A stretch of DNA of 64,000 nt from Aotearoamyces nothofagi. Lineage: Eukaryota; Ascomycota; Leotiomycetes; Leotiales; Tympanidaceae. This document shows positions 22,291-34,100 of the stretch, one piece after another. A program made the translations under genes and the position numbers. The stretch lies in contig JADDTR010000035.1 in assembly GCA_015345905.1 (NCBI GenBank), forward strand, positions 1 through 64,000, written 5' to 3'. The notes beneath the pieces are model-generated. The model was given only the letters and a program-made list of their open reading frames with translations. It did not search any database and was not told the origin of the DNA. The number at the start of each line of letters is the position of its first letter. Position 1 is the stretch's first letter.

Positions 22291-23634
22291 TCATTCCTTT
22301 GCCGCTAATAAAGGTTTCTGCGCATACACAGCGTAGAACGGGTAATACGAATGAGACTTCCGGTTCCTGATATCTTTCCTCACCCCCGCCAGGAACACAC
22401 TAGTCTTTTCCGCGCTCCAGCCTAGACCCTTCTGGAATACTCTCATGCTTATGCTTTCTAAGTGCATGCACAAATTCTCCTGCTCAAAAGCACCAACGAT
22501 CCGTAAACGCGGATCTTTAGGCCAAGGACTTGTCGGCATCTTGAAAACCTTCTCTGTCACTCCCTCGAATCCCGCAGCCTCGAATGCTGCCGCATATCGC
22601 TCTGGGTCCTCAAGCGGTGTACCGAAAGCTGTTGAAGCCTCGCGCAGGAGTTGGTCGTATTTGCTGAATTGACTATCAGCCATGAGGGTGCCGTCATCAC
22701 AGCTAAGAACCCCGTGGATGCATTGAAATTCGATCCAGCCACCGGGTTGAAGATGTCTATTCAGAATTGTTACTGTTGAACCATATAGGGCTCTGAGGTG
22801 TAGAGAAACCTACTCGAAGCATTCTCTAACCAGGCGAGGCAGGTCTCGAATACAAAGGAGCAGATCACGGGCGAAGATGTAATCGAAACTTTCTCTTTTC
22901 CATGTCCAGGGTTGCTCGATGTCATCAATTTCGAAGTGGCAGTTTGGCGAGGTCCTAGGGAACAGAATGAATTAGCGTCTATAAAAGGCAGCAGAAGTAA
23001 ACCAGCCACTAACCATTTCGGCTGTATAGGAGCAATGTCAACACCAGTTACCTATCGAGAAGTCAGTGTCACGCTAAGCCACTCGACCGAAGGTTGATTT
23101 TTACATCTGCAGACGGATACGCATCAGCAAAGTCAATGCTCCAGATCCCTACAAATGGCGTCAGCATAATGTTTTCTCAGCAAGTGTCCCCAGGAAAGAA
23201 GGAGGCCAAAAACTGACCAGTTCCACAAGCAAGGTCCAGGACTTTCTGCGGGTTCGCGGGAATGGGGGCGAGCAGTCGCTTTTTGTTTAATAGCATGAAG
23301 TATTTCGTATGAGCCATGTCGATTCTGTCCATCTCTTGTTCGTCCATTGGCGCGCCATATTCTTGGTGGTGTTGTCAGTTGCTCTGCCATGAGAGCTGGC
23401 TCCAGGTTGCGTAGACGAACCTTCTCTGCCATACGAAGCGTAAGTTCTCCCATTTTCCTCAACCCCTCGCACGACGCTAGAAGCCAAGGATGTCAGGGAA
23501 CTGTGTCCGTCTCCTACGTCGGCACCCTGATCTGAGTTAGAAGGCGTTCAGTCTTCATGGGCAGGTGGGTAGGGCCGAACCTCGTCGGTAAAAGGCTCAT
23601 CGTCAGCCTCAATAATGTCAACTTGCTCTGCCAT
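22291..23634 (-). CDS. UMTA/LaeA-like SAM-dependent methyltransferase (copy 1)
   Basis: Class I methyltransferase, substrate unknown. Seven exons (23634-23581, 23526-23421, 23361-23218, 23148-23105, 23051-23014, 22954-22814, 22756-22291) give 330 aa in closed phase. The family hallmark ENGRTYASY precedes MDEQEMDRIDMAH. SAM motif I is VLDLACGTGIWSIDFAD, followed by VTGVDIAPIQP. FDYIFARDLLLCI and HLQPGGWIEFQC form the later motifs. The C-terminus YYPFYAVYAQKP is usual. Intron 1 uses a weak GTTCGG donor, so the first 18 residues are the least certain part. Homologues are common in fungal secondary-metabolite clusters and include UstM. It shares an upstream region with the divergent O-methyltransferase. 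Confidence 0.88.
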
Positions 23635-24258
23635 TGCTTTCAGGTGTTCGGCCTTAAAGCATCGTTCGCGGGAAGGGTCTACAGACGTTGCAGCAGGAGG
23701 CAGTGAATGCTGAGCGTATTGTCCAAGAGGTACAGGATCAGGATGTATGTACAGGACAGGACGAGGGATGGATGCACGATGCATGGGACGCGCAGCGGCT
23801 CAGCACAGCGTAAGCGCGCATCACGTGGCACGCAGCCGGGTCGATTTTAGTATGGCTATGGCGGGCCGCGACAGGCCCGCCGCGGAGCGGGCATCGCCCT
23901 TCCGGCTGCTAACAAGACCAGCGTAAACCAGACGAGGAACACTACAGAGTCGCTTAGTGGAAATGGAGGGAATGTGCATCCACCGGCGCTCTTGCCCACT
24001 CAGCCGCTGCAGTAATGTGCCCTTGACATGCCCTGGCCATGCGATGCCTGCATGGACGTACGTCCCTGCTCCGTCCATCACACTCCATCCGGCCACACAC
24101 TCCGCGTGCGGTGGCCGGGGGATTGAGGGTCACGGTGTCCTCGCACTTCTCGATCCTCTCCTGCCATATCGCATATACATTGATAACAAGCCGCGCTGCC
24201 CCTATCCTTCTGCTTCAGAGACCTTTCCGTACTCCCGTCCTGCTTGAAACCTAACGCA
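23635..24258. promoter_or_regulatory. Bidirectional promoter of UMTA copy 1 and O-methyltransferase
   Basis: 624 bp between two divergent methyltransferase start codons, noticeably GC-rich. A shared promoter is implied by the geometry; no specific factor site is identified. Confidence 0.55.
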
Positions 24259-25644
24259 ATGGCACCACCTGCACCACCTCTCGGCCCGAACGCAGAGTTG
24301 ATTGAGGCCGCGAGTGAGTTTGCAGCGGCGGTCAAGGGGTTCCAGGGCGATCATGCTGAGCACCTGCGCCTGTTGAAGCAGGCCGATAAGCTGCGGATTT
24401 TGCTAGAGACCCCGATGGATGTGATTATGAAGCAGTGGGAGTCTAGTATTACCATCGCGGCGATGAATCTGCTGGTCGAAATGGGGGTGTTGGAGGCGAT
24501 GCCGAAAGACGGGTCTATCAGCTCCAAGGAACTAGCTGATATTATTAAAATCGACGAATCTGCTATAGGTGGGGATTTTCACGTGATATGAATGTTCAAG
24601 ACGGCTAACAATGAACCTCACCTAGCACGAGCGCTGAAGCTCATCGTAATTAGTGGTGTTTGTGTTGAGACAGCTCCTAATGTCTTTGCCCTCAATGCCA
24701 ATGCCCACGCATTCCTCAAGGGAGGGGCAGTAGAGTTTTTCAAGTTCTCCATTGATCAGACCGGGCCTTTCTTGAAGCTACCCGAATACTTCCAAACACA
24801 TAAGCAAGAAGATCTCTATGATCTCAAGAAGTCGCCGCATGCATGGGCAGTAGGGCTCGAAGGGTCCACTTACTACGAGGCCATATCTACCGATCCTAGG
24901 ATGCTCCACAACTTCAACTTCACCATGTCGACGTCGGAGAAGGTCACGCCCCTCCTCGGCATGTTCCCTTTTTCCAGCATGAAAGAAGAAGTTGAGGCCG
25001 ACCCCTCTCGGCCATTCGCCGTCGATATCGGAGGTGGGAGAGGTCATTTACTTCTAGCAATCGAGAAGGAAGAAGCACCTAATGGGTTTGGTGCAAAAAT
25101 GATTCTCCAAGATCGGCCAGACGTGATAGATGCGTTGACGGTTGAAGACATTCCAAACATCGAGAAGATGCCTTATGATTTCTTCACTCCCCAGCCCGTC
25201 AAAAGTGTGATCTTTCGCACATTAATGCTCTAATTCGTAGCTAATAATGTCTAGATGCACACCTGTACTTGATACGCCACATCCTTCATGACTTCTATCC
25301 TCCAGTTTGCGTCAAGTTGCTGAAAAATGTAGCTGGAGCAATGGGGCCTTCATCTCGATTGATAATCGCAGACATGGTCATGCCAGAGAAGGTGGAGTTG
25401 GGGACTGAGATAACGCCATACTGGATGGACTTCAACTGTAAGTTGCAGCTTCAAGACTTAGTCTGATTCGTTATCTAAACTAACTCCAAACTCCCCCTCT
25501 CTAGTGATGATGCTGAACGGATCCGAGAAGTCGAAGAAGCAGTTTGAGGAGATTGTAGATGCAGCTGGACTGGAGATCGTGAAGATCTGGCCATTTGCTT
25601 TTGGAACGAACGCAAATATTGAGTGCCGTTTGAAGACTGTCTAA
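24259..25644 (+). CDS. COMT-type O-methyltransferase
   Basis: SAM-dependent O-methyltransferase (methyltransferase_2 family) acting on a hydroxyl of a small molecule. Exons 24259-24568, 24626-25204, 25255-25437 and 25505-25644 give 403 aa. The N-terminal helical dimerisation domain has a winged-helix region (residues about 45-140). The SAM motif is VDIGGGRGHLLLAI (residues 236-249). The catalytic base region is RHILHDFY with His308-Asp309, matching the HD pair of plant and fungal COMTs. The third intron position just after WMDFN and the C-terminal IECRL are usual for fungal members. The gap between exons 1 and 2 carries an in-frame stop and must be spliced (GTGGGG...CCTAG). Probably a tailoring enzyme of the terpenoid cluster. 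Confidence 0.92.
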
Positions 25645-26421
25645 GGCATCGAAGCAAGGAGTCAACATTTCGTGATTGGGCTACGGAAGTTACACCCCGA
25701 ATTTTATAATGTCACGGGGCCTGGTGGGGTATATATGTCTATTTCCGATGCACAAGTAGGAATACTCTCAAGGATTTGCCACCCAAAGGCCTACAGGAAA
25801 AGGAGTTTTCAGGGGTAACAAGTCATGTGCACGCATTTCCATGTTTCCAAGTAGATATCTTTGTATTGCCGAGGCACCGGTGAAACTTCAGTGCAAAACC
25901 TACACTAACCCTTCGGGCTATGCAAATATGATAGCCCAGTAGTAGAACTCTCCCTGGATTCACTTAGCTCAGAGATAGTCTAATCAATAATATATATACC
26001 TCTTAGTAAAGCTTTGGATAATAGTAAACTCCAGAAGTAATTTATTATTTACAAAGACATTATATTAGAGTTTTACATTGATTTTTGACAAATATATATA
26101 TATTATATATATAACTATAAGTTAATCTCATAACTATATAATAATAGTATGAGAAGCACGAGTATACTTTCATCGCGAGTCCCGTTATTTTAGATATTTA
26201 TCCATCCTCTTTTACAAGATTCTAATCGTCTAGACAAACACATAGCTAATAGAGGGGCATTAATGGAGTCATTTTGAAGGCATTTTGCTCACTAACTTCA
26301 TCTACCCTAAATTAAATATGCAAAGATATCATCCAACGCCGATTCCAAATCAAAAACCCGCAATTAGGCCGTTAACACAACATGCTGAACCGTGTGCGAT
26401 AAACCCATGGGACTACTCGAG
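25645..26421. other. AT-rich convergent intergenic region
   Basis: Low-GC stretch with a TATATA tract near 26,088-26,110. No coding signal. Contains the 3' ends of the O-methyltransferase and the dehydrogenase. Confidence 0.6.
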
Positions 26422-27550
26422 CTATGCCTTGTGCTTCATTAAGTGCTTATTCACCGGGCTCAGCGCATCCTCACCCTTCAGTACAGCATTGATATTCTCC
26501 ATCGCCAACCGCTCAAATCCGAAATGGGTCTCCAGCGTTCCTCCTCCATTATGACATGTCAAAGTCACATTCTCCATCTTTGCTAACCGCTCATTCACCA
26601 CTGGCTCATGCTCATGCACGTCTAGCATAGCAGCATGCAGCCGCCCGCCATCTAGTGCATCTGCTAGTGCTTCTTCGTCGACGAGACTGCCCCGCGCGAT
26701 ATTCACGAAGCGTGAACCGTGCTTGAAATTTGAGAGCGTGGAAGCAGAAATGAGCTTGGAGCCATCTGGGGAGCTTGGTGTGGCGAGGATCACACAATCG
26801 CATTCGTTGAGCATCTTTGCTAGATCGTCGTAATATGTCGCATTTACGCACTCCTCGGCTTTTTGGCTTTTCCGTACAACATCATGGTATAGTATCTCCA
26901 TCCCGAATGATGTATATGATTTCTTTGCAACCTGATATCCGATAGTGCCCAACCCAATGATACCGAGAGTATGACCTCGAGGATTGTGTGCCGTAGCGGT
27001 CGCTCTTTCGTGGCAGTCAAGGAATCTTGAAGTCGAGCCGGAGCGTGCAGCTTGTGTTGCCCATGTGAGGTTTCGAAAGGTTGCGAGAATGCCAAACATT
27101 GCGAAGTCTGCCACAGCTTCGGCACAAGCAGATGCGCTGTTGCAGTAGAGGATACCTGGAGGGCTAGTATTAGCATTTACCGTGTCCAGGAATCATAGGG
27201 AGAAGATAACGACCATAGTCCGCAAGAACATCAACATCTGCCCAATCAAATCCAGCACCGGCGCTCGCAAATACCTTGACAGACTCTGGCAGCAACGGGA
27301 CGAGCTCCTTATCCCAGCGGCCCATCTCACCGCCAGTACTCCAGAAAGGCCTGAAGATGGCGGAGAAATCGCCCCATCGTTTCTCCTTCAGTGCTCTGAT
27401 AAACTCGTCTCGCTGTCGTTCTTCAAGAGTAGGGCGTATAATGGTGAAATCGGAGGAGAAGCGCAGGTGCACGTCTGGGTTGTACTTCACCGGGTCACCG
27501 ATATGCAAGACAACTGGCCTCGTATCCTTTGGCGGATTGTGGGATGCCAT
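26422..27550 (-). CDS. D-isomer-specific 2-hydroxyacid dehydrogenase
   Basis: NAD(P)-dependent interconversion of a 2-keto acid and a D-2-hydroxy acid, similar to fungal D-mandelate/glyoxylate-type dehydrogenases. Exons 27550-27214 and 27155-26422 with a 58-nt intron give 356 aa. The substrate domain contains FASAGAGFDWADVD. The nucleotide fold has GIIGLGTIG (GxGxxG type). The catalytic set is present: Arg in IARGSLVDEE, Glu in DVHEHEP and His in CHNGGGT. Splicing gives YGILYCNSAS, a normal junction for the family. It sits between the O-methyltransferase and the second UMTA gene. A role in the pathway is possible, but the enzyme could equally serve primary metabolism. Confidence 0.92.
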
Positions 27551-28938
27551 TGCTGACTTTAGAGACACAAGAGAAAACGGCGGGAGGCTCAAACTGAGGG
27601 CTTAAGAGGTGCTGGTGGAGGTGCAGTGGAGGTGGAGACGGTTCTGCTCGCTGTGGGGTAGTCTAAGCGCCGCTGTCGTGGGCGATCGACGGTTGGTACG
27701 TTAGAATGAATTCATCACGTGTACAGGTCAGTTAATCAATATCAGGTAGGTGGCAGCAAGAACTGGAAACCGGGCAGCGCGGTGGCCGCACACGTATTAC
27801 TGTGCTGTACGTAGCTGAATACGGTACTGTGGCTCGGCGACGGTGAGTGACCGCAGCGGGCGGTGTGCGCGCCGACTGGCATGCCATCCATGAACTGCAG
27901 CAAACCAGTACGGCATTGTTTGGTCCAGATGTCAGGTGACAGCTGTAATGCAATGCTTCTTGTAGGTAGAGTGTTGGAAAATTCGGTGCATAAGTATATA
28001 ATCACTGGAATGCTACAGTACAGGATGCGACAGTATAAGGTGCTGTAGCATAGGGGCAGAAGGAGTAGATTGATACTGATATGATATCAGCCCTCTGCCC
28101 GGAGTAGCCAGCCTTATCTCTTATCTCGTACTAAGTTATAGGGGCCGGCTGGCTGGAGGGCCGTGAGTGCCTGGGGCTCGTAGGCTACAGTCCAGTGGCT
28201 GGCTATGCTGAAGAGGTCTTCGCCTCAGGCATGCCATAGATTGATGGGCTAAGCGCTTGGAGTGCTACCCACGTACTTCCTTGTCTTCTGGCCCAGGACC
28301 CTTCACCCACCTCCACATCTACACCACCACTACACGCCATGCCTCCGTCCTCTTCTGTTTGTGACAATGTAAGCAAGGAGACCCGAGTAAGTATGTTTCA
28401 ATCTTCTGTCCATTATCCCTTACTGCGTTGGGCGCTGCTCGCCGGACGTTGATCCCTGCTGTATAATGCGGCAGTACACAGTACGAAGTATATGCATTGC
28501 TGCCGAGGTAAGCATCAATATACATAGGGATGCTATCATATCTCAGATACGTGCTTCGTCCGCAAAGCGTCAAGATCGGCCATGATTCCTTGTACTCGAT
28601 CGAGGATCGTTCTTATTGTAAAAGGGACGAACCAATTGGAAGAATGCCGTAGCGCCGCACAGGAGCAGGACCAACAGTACGAGCGGGAACTACGGACGGG
28701 GAACGTCAAAGACGATCCGGAGTGTCCACAACTTATCCTGGCGGCTCATACGACAGCCCCGCCAGCTTGCTTTCCCCTCCTCCTTTTTCCGCAGTCCATC
28801 GGGTAGGCGCGTACGTAAAGGCGCCGCATGTACTTACTCTGGAACTCGTGTTACAATCCTACAACTTATCGCTGCAATCCAGCTTCAAAATAACATCTTC
28901 TTCATTATAACCCCGTACAACCTTGCGCCGCAGTATCT
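27551..28938. promoter_or_regulatory. Divergent upstream region of dehydrogenase and UMTA copy 2
   Basis: 1.39 kb holding both promoters. No additional gene has splice support, and no clear transcription-factor palindrome was recognised. Confidence 0.5.
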
Positions 28939-30590
28939 ATGGCCTTGCAACCACCATCGGCGACAAATGCTACACCTACGGCGACAGACGGGACTGACGC
29001 CACAGAAGTCACCACGGAGGCCACTACCGCTACAGGGAATTCGGCTACAGTGTCCACTACCCCAGAAGAACTGGCCGCAAGAGGCCATATAGAAGCAGAT
29101 GTATGCTATCCGATAATATGCACTCGATATCAGATCCAATTTAGATAGTTTACCACTGATGTTGACGTAATTAAACAGACCAATGATGGAGATGATTATT
29201 CTGATTACGAAAGTCAATTTTCTGATAGCACATCCATATCGTCGTCTATATTCAACTACGAGTACGAAAACGGACGACGATACCATGCATACCGTGCTGG
29301 GCAATATGTAAATATTACGATCCATATATCCTGAAGGGTGCTTACGAATCAGCTATTGCCAAACGATGAAACCGAACAAGAACGCTTGGATATGGCGCAT
29401 CATATTTCCACGCTGTACTTGAAGGGAGATTTGTGCGTGACCAAGTTGGAAAACCCGCAGGCGATATTAGATATCGGTACCGGAACAGGCATTTGGGCAA
29501 TCGAGAGTAAGGATGGCGAGTCAATTATGACTGTGAGATCCTGAGGATTAATGCCAATATAGTGGGAGATTTGTACCCGTCTGCAGAAATCACTGGCACG
29601 GATCTCAGTCCTATCCAACCGGGCTGGTGAGATTTCATTGCCCAATTTATAAAATTTATTTTAATTTACTTTAGGGTTCCCCCGAATGTCCATTTCATGA
29701 TAGACGATGCTACTCAAGAATGGTCTTATCCTACTAACTATTTCGATTTTATTCATATCCGTATGCTAGGCGGCAGTATCTCCGATTGGCCCCGTCTCCT
29801 GGCGCAGGCTTATAAGTAAGTCTGATACACACATTGATCAAGCTAGTGGAATACTAAGGATGATGAGGCACCTCAAGACCGGCGGGAAGATTGAGATTGC
29901 AGAGGGCCGTACGCAGTTCTTCTGCGACGATGGCACCTACCCAGAAGACAGTTACGCGAAGAAGTGGCAAGTACGTCTAATTTCCCTCTAATTGTTTTTT
30001 GATTTTCTGCCTTATATTCTTTCCGACATGCGGCTACGCCCTCCTAACATCATAGCAGGTTGAATTCAATCGCCTCGTCGAAAAGATGGGAACAGAGTTC
30101 GACGTAATCCCGAAAATCCCCAAGCTCCTTACTGATATTGGATTTACGTCGGTTAAGCAACACGATAATACTGTACCTGTAGGTATGTATAATCTTTCAT
30201 GAGGTTACAAGCCTATCTACGACAAATTGCACGAGAAACGGAGATGGGAAAACCTCACAGAATGCAGCGCTAAAGTCCGTTCCTCCTCTCAGGAACCTGG
30301 CCTAAAGAGCCCGCCCTCAAACATCTCGGCGCCGTCTTGCGCCTCGTGATCATCGAGTTCGGCCTCGAGGCATACAGCTTGGCGGTGTTCACCCGAAGCG
30401 GCTGGACAGAAGAGGAGACGAAGGTCTTGATTGCGCATGTGAGGCGCGAGCTGAAGAGCAACAAGTTTCATCTCTATACTCTTTTGTGAGTTGGCCCCTG
30501 CCCTGTATAGGGTGTTTTGGAAGTACAGGGCGGAGACTGATGGCGTTTAGCACACACGTTACTGCTACGAGGCCGGAGACGGCGCAGTGA
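28939..30590 (+). CDS. UMTA/LaeA-like SAM-dependent methyltransferase (copy 2)
   Basis: Nine exons (28939-29100, 29179-29307, 29353-29506, 29563-29626, 29675-29815, 29859-29970, 30059-30182, 30293-30485, 30551-30590) give 372 aa in closed phase. The N-terminus is Thr/Ala-rich and probably disordered (about 55 aa). The hallmark YENGRRYHAY is followed by YLLPNDETEQERLDM. SAM motif I is ILDIGTGTGIWAIEMGD, followed by ITGTDLSPIQP. The last intron is optional: if it is retained, the protein stops at a TGA at 30486-30488. The spliced tail THVTATRPE fits the family better. It resembles copy 1 in motif order but is clearly divergent, so the two are not a recent duplication. Confidence 0.88.
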
Positions 30591-31153
30591 GGACCTGTTC
30601 AGGATCGGGTGGTATGCAGGAGCGAACCTGGCTGCATTGGTGTGAGTTTTGAATATGCAAATGGACAGCGGTTATCGCCGCTTCTTTTCTCGAAGACGCA
30701 GATATATGCTCACATAGCTGCATGGATACTAGGGATTTCTTTGTTTACGGAGCAAATAGAACAATTCTCAGTAGCTTTGGCTAATCGGTGAGTTCAACAT
30801 GGAATATAAAATTCTTAGCCTATATATAGATATCTTATACATCTCTGACCCTGTCGATTCAGCAAATGAAATAGAAGCACGCCAACAACACGCCGATGCT
30901 AGACTTGCAAGGGTGTGAAATACTGTAGAGGACACTCGGTATAATTGAGTAGAAACCCCGTCGCCGATGACTGGCAGGACCTTTTGACTCCCTCCTTGGA
31001 CTTCATGGATTTTATTCAGACAGCGAAATGAACAGGGTCGTACAGCAGAGGACCGCGGTGAGATACCGAGACACTCGGAGAGACGCATGAAGACTGGCCG
31101 TCGGTAATCTACTTTGAGCACAAGCAAGACCGACGTCGACAGAAGCGTCCCGT
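30591..31153. other. Convergent 3' flank of UMTA copy 2 and Ppo oxygenase
   Basis: 563 bp, no coding signal on either strand. Confidence 0.55.
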
Positions 31154-34100
31154 CTAGTCCCACTGGATCTTCATCGTCGTGGGGATGGGATAGGCGGCGC
31201 TCCAGTCGGGGGTCAGGTAGGTCGTGTAGCCGTACGGCGCGGGGATCTTCTTGACCTCGCCCTGCGGGCCGGGGGCCCTCCTCAGCCCGTCGAGCTTCAT
31301 GACGGCTTTGAACATGGTGGTCATGGCGATCTTGCTGGCGTCGAGGCCGGCGCATTGGTGCGGGCCCCAGCCGTAGTGGATGTAAGAGTCCAGGTCGCGG
31401 TCGAGCTTGATCTCGGTCGGGTCGGGGAAGGCGAGCGGGTCTGTCGAGGCCTTGACAACGTTGACGAGGAGGCGGTGACCTTTCTTCAGGTGGATGGTTT
31501 GGTCGCCGTCTTGGATTGTGACGTCTTCTGCGGCGTCGCGGAAGAGGCCCGCGGTGGAGCGCAGGCGGGCGCCTTCCATGAAGCTGAGGCATGTTAGCTA
31601 TCGCGCGTCTGTCTAGGAGGAGTCAGCTTACTATCTGAGGATTAATTCGTCGGCTTCTGGGGTATCTAGTTTGGCGAGAGCATTGAGATTTGGGATATAC
31701 TTGGCCCCAGGACCCAGATAGTAGTCTAGAACTTGAGAAAAGAGCTGAGACTGGTTGGCTGCCATTGCTGCCGCGGTAGGAAGCAGTTGTGACCAAACAA
31801 CATCCTTGACACTCAAACCGCTATCTAGGAACCTTTGGATCATATGGGTGCCGTAGTCAGTGAGTCCGGTCTTGGTGTGTAGTTTCGCAATAACATCGGC
31901 GATGACTCCGGTATGCGCGATAGCTTCGACGTTGAACAGAATTAGTTCGCCGAGCTGCGCAGCTAACTGCTTCGCGGCGTTCCGAAGCATAAAGGATTTC
32001 GAGACGTCGATATCATAGAAGATGCTGAAGAAGAGAACCGAAAGGACTTGGAACAGCTCTTGTTCGGTGTATATACCAAGTGGGCATTGTTCTGTCTTGA
32101 GAGGAAGACTGAAGAGGCTCGCTGAGAAGTGTGTATGCGCCAGGTTTGCTACATCTCGGACAATATCGACCTGGTTTACGCCCCCGATCTTGTATGAATA
32201 CTGCTTGAGAAGCTTCGCTGTGATGTTTTCATAAAATTCTTTTACTTCCGTTGTCCATTTCTTGGGGTATAAGGCTTTCATTACCAACTTTCGTGACTCG
32301 GCATTGGCCGGGCCATCTCCAGCAAGACAGTAGTCGAAACCAAAGTGCTGCTTGGGATGTTGAACCAGGTACTCAATTGCTTCACCCCATGTAACCTTGA
32401 ACTTCTGCTTGTCTGCCAAGATCTTTGTGCCAGCCTCGTAGGTGTTGACTATCACTAGGTCTGGGATACGTACCGGTCGTGACCAGTCATACTGATCCGC
32501 TGTTCCTAGATTCTTCTGGATGGCTTCGTTTTCTTCGGGGATAACAAATGGGAAATGAGCATAGATGGAGTTGCCCTTGAAATGGTTGGGGAAAGCATTG
32601 AGGAACAACTTGTACATGACTTGTCCTTGATCGACCGTTAGATCATAATTGACCTCGGTAAATCCCCAATTTGTTAAATTTTTGGGAGTATAGTCGACGG
32701 TATAGAAGCGATCACCCCTGACTAGGGAAACTGCGTCAGAAAGAATGGCTCTGCTTGTTGTGTAGTTAACGCAAAGTCCTGATCCAGGCGACATTGCAGG
32801 CTTCGCTTTCTCAGCTACTAAGCCGGGATATAATTCAACGAAATCCGGCGAGTCATACAAATTCTTGAGCTTCTCAGCAACTGCAGGGTCAGGATTAATA
32901 TCCTCGAAGGTGGTGTGCTTCGTAAGCCCAAAAAATTGGCGGAACTCATTCAAGCTGGCCAAGTTCCACTTTCGCGCCTGGACGATACCAAGGATTTCAA
33001 CAGATCGTAGGATTTCAGGTACCCGATTGGCGCCGAATGAGCCTGCTACATCCTCGACAGATTCCGTGAGGATTTCAACTAGCCCGTCGTCATTGTAGGT
33101 GCCATCTTCTTGACGTTCCAGACCCGCGAATGGTCGTTTCTGTGGATCCACGTCAAGGGCAGCTTCCATCTTACTCAGGCCAGTTATCAAATCATGAATA
33201 CTCACGTCCTTTGGATCCTGGCCAGGGAATAGCTTTTTGTATTCTACTTGAGTCCACTTATCATCTCTCTCGGAGATAGCGGAATGCCACCGGTAGATAA
33301 GGTTAAATTCTGCAGACACCGAATTTCCAACACTGAATACCATTAGTTATCAAAATTAGCAGGGTTCTATAAGAGATGATATTGAATAGTGAATGAATCA
33401 CTTACGCTTCAGGGGCTGGCGTAGCGAACAATGTCTTCTTATCTGTTGCGCGGGGATCCAAGTCCCACGTAGACCCAGTTCGATTTAAGCTGAGAATAGT
33501 TCTAACGTAGTCCTTTAGAATGATGTTTACGTAAAGTCCGCAATTAATCAGACGGCCAGTTTGAAACAGATCGTTATCGTACTTTTCCCAAGCCGACTTT
33601 GCCTTGTCCTCTGGTAGTCCGTCCTTAGGTTTGTCAAAGCGACCATTTTCGTTAATTCTACAATTGTTAGGAAACTAAACGTGCTACTGACGGAAAAAAA
33701 GTAGCAAGAACACTTACAAGGCTAGTTGTGTAACAATATGGTTGTGGAAACGATTAAACATAATGACAAGGACGCCAACGCCTGGTGGAAACCCGAGAAG
33801 TCGTTTCTCAGAGAAGCAATCAGGCTTGATTTTGCCATCCTTGAACGTTCTCATTTCCTTCTGTTCATCCCAGTTGCTACCGTATAAGGGTGCTAGATCA
33901 AGATATGAAGAGGTCTTTGAGTTGTTAAAATCGACATGATCCTATCAGGACAGTTAGCACACCTCTAGTCATACCAATCGACTGGTGCTTTGATTCAAAA
34001 GCATGGAGGCTCAACATACAGTTCTAAAGAGGTCATGGATAATGATAGAAGCTAAGTAGAAGAGCATGCTGCTAATCTTATTCGGATGGGGCTCAAACTT

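Noticed and set aside
30768-31592. 274-codon frame on the - strand overlapping the end of the Ppo gene
   Set aside because: Out-of-frame reading of the last Ppo exon; strongly Arg/Pro-biased, and the Ppo frame carries the heme-Cys motif.
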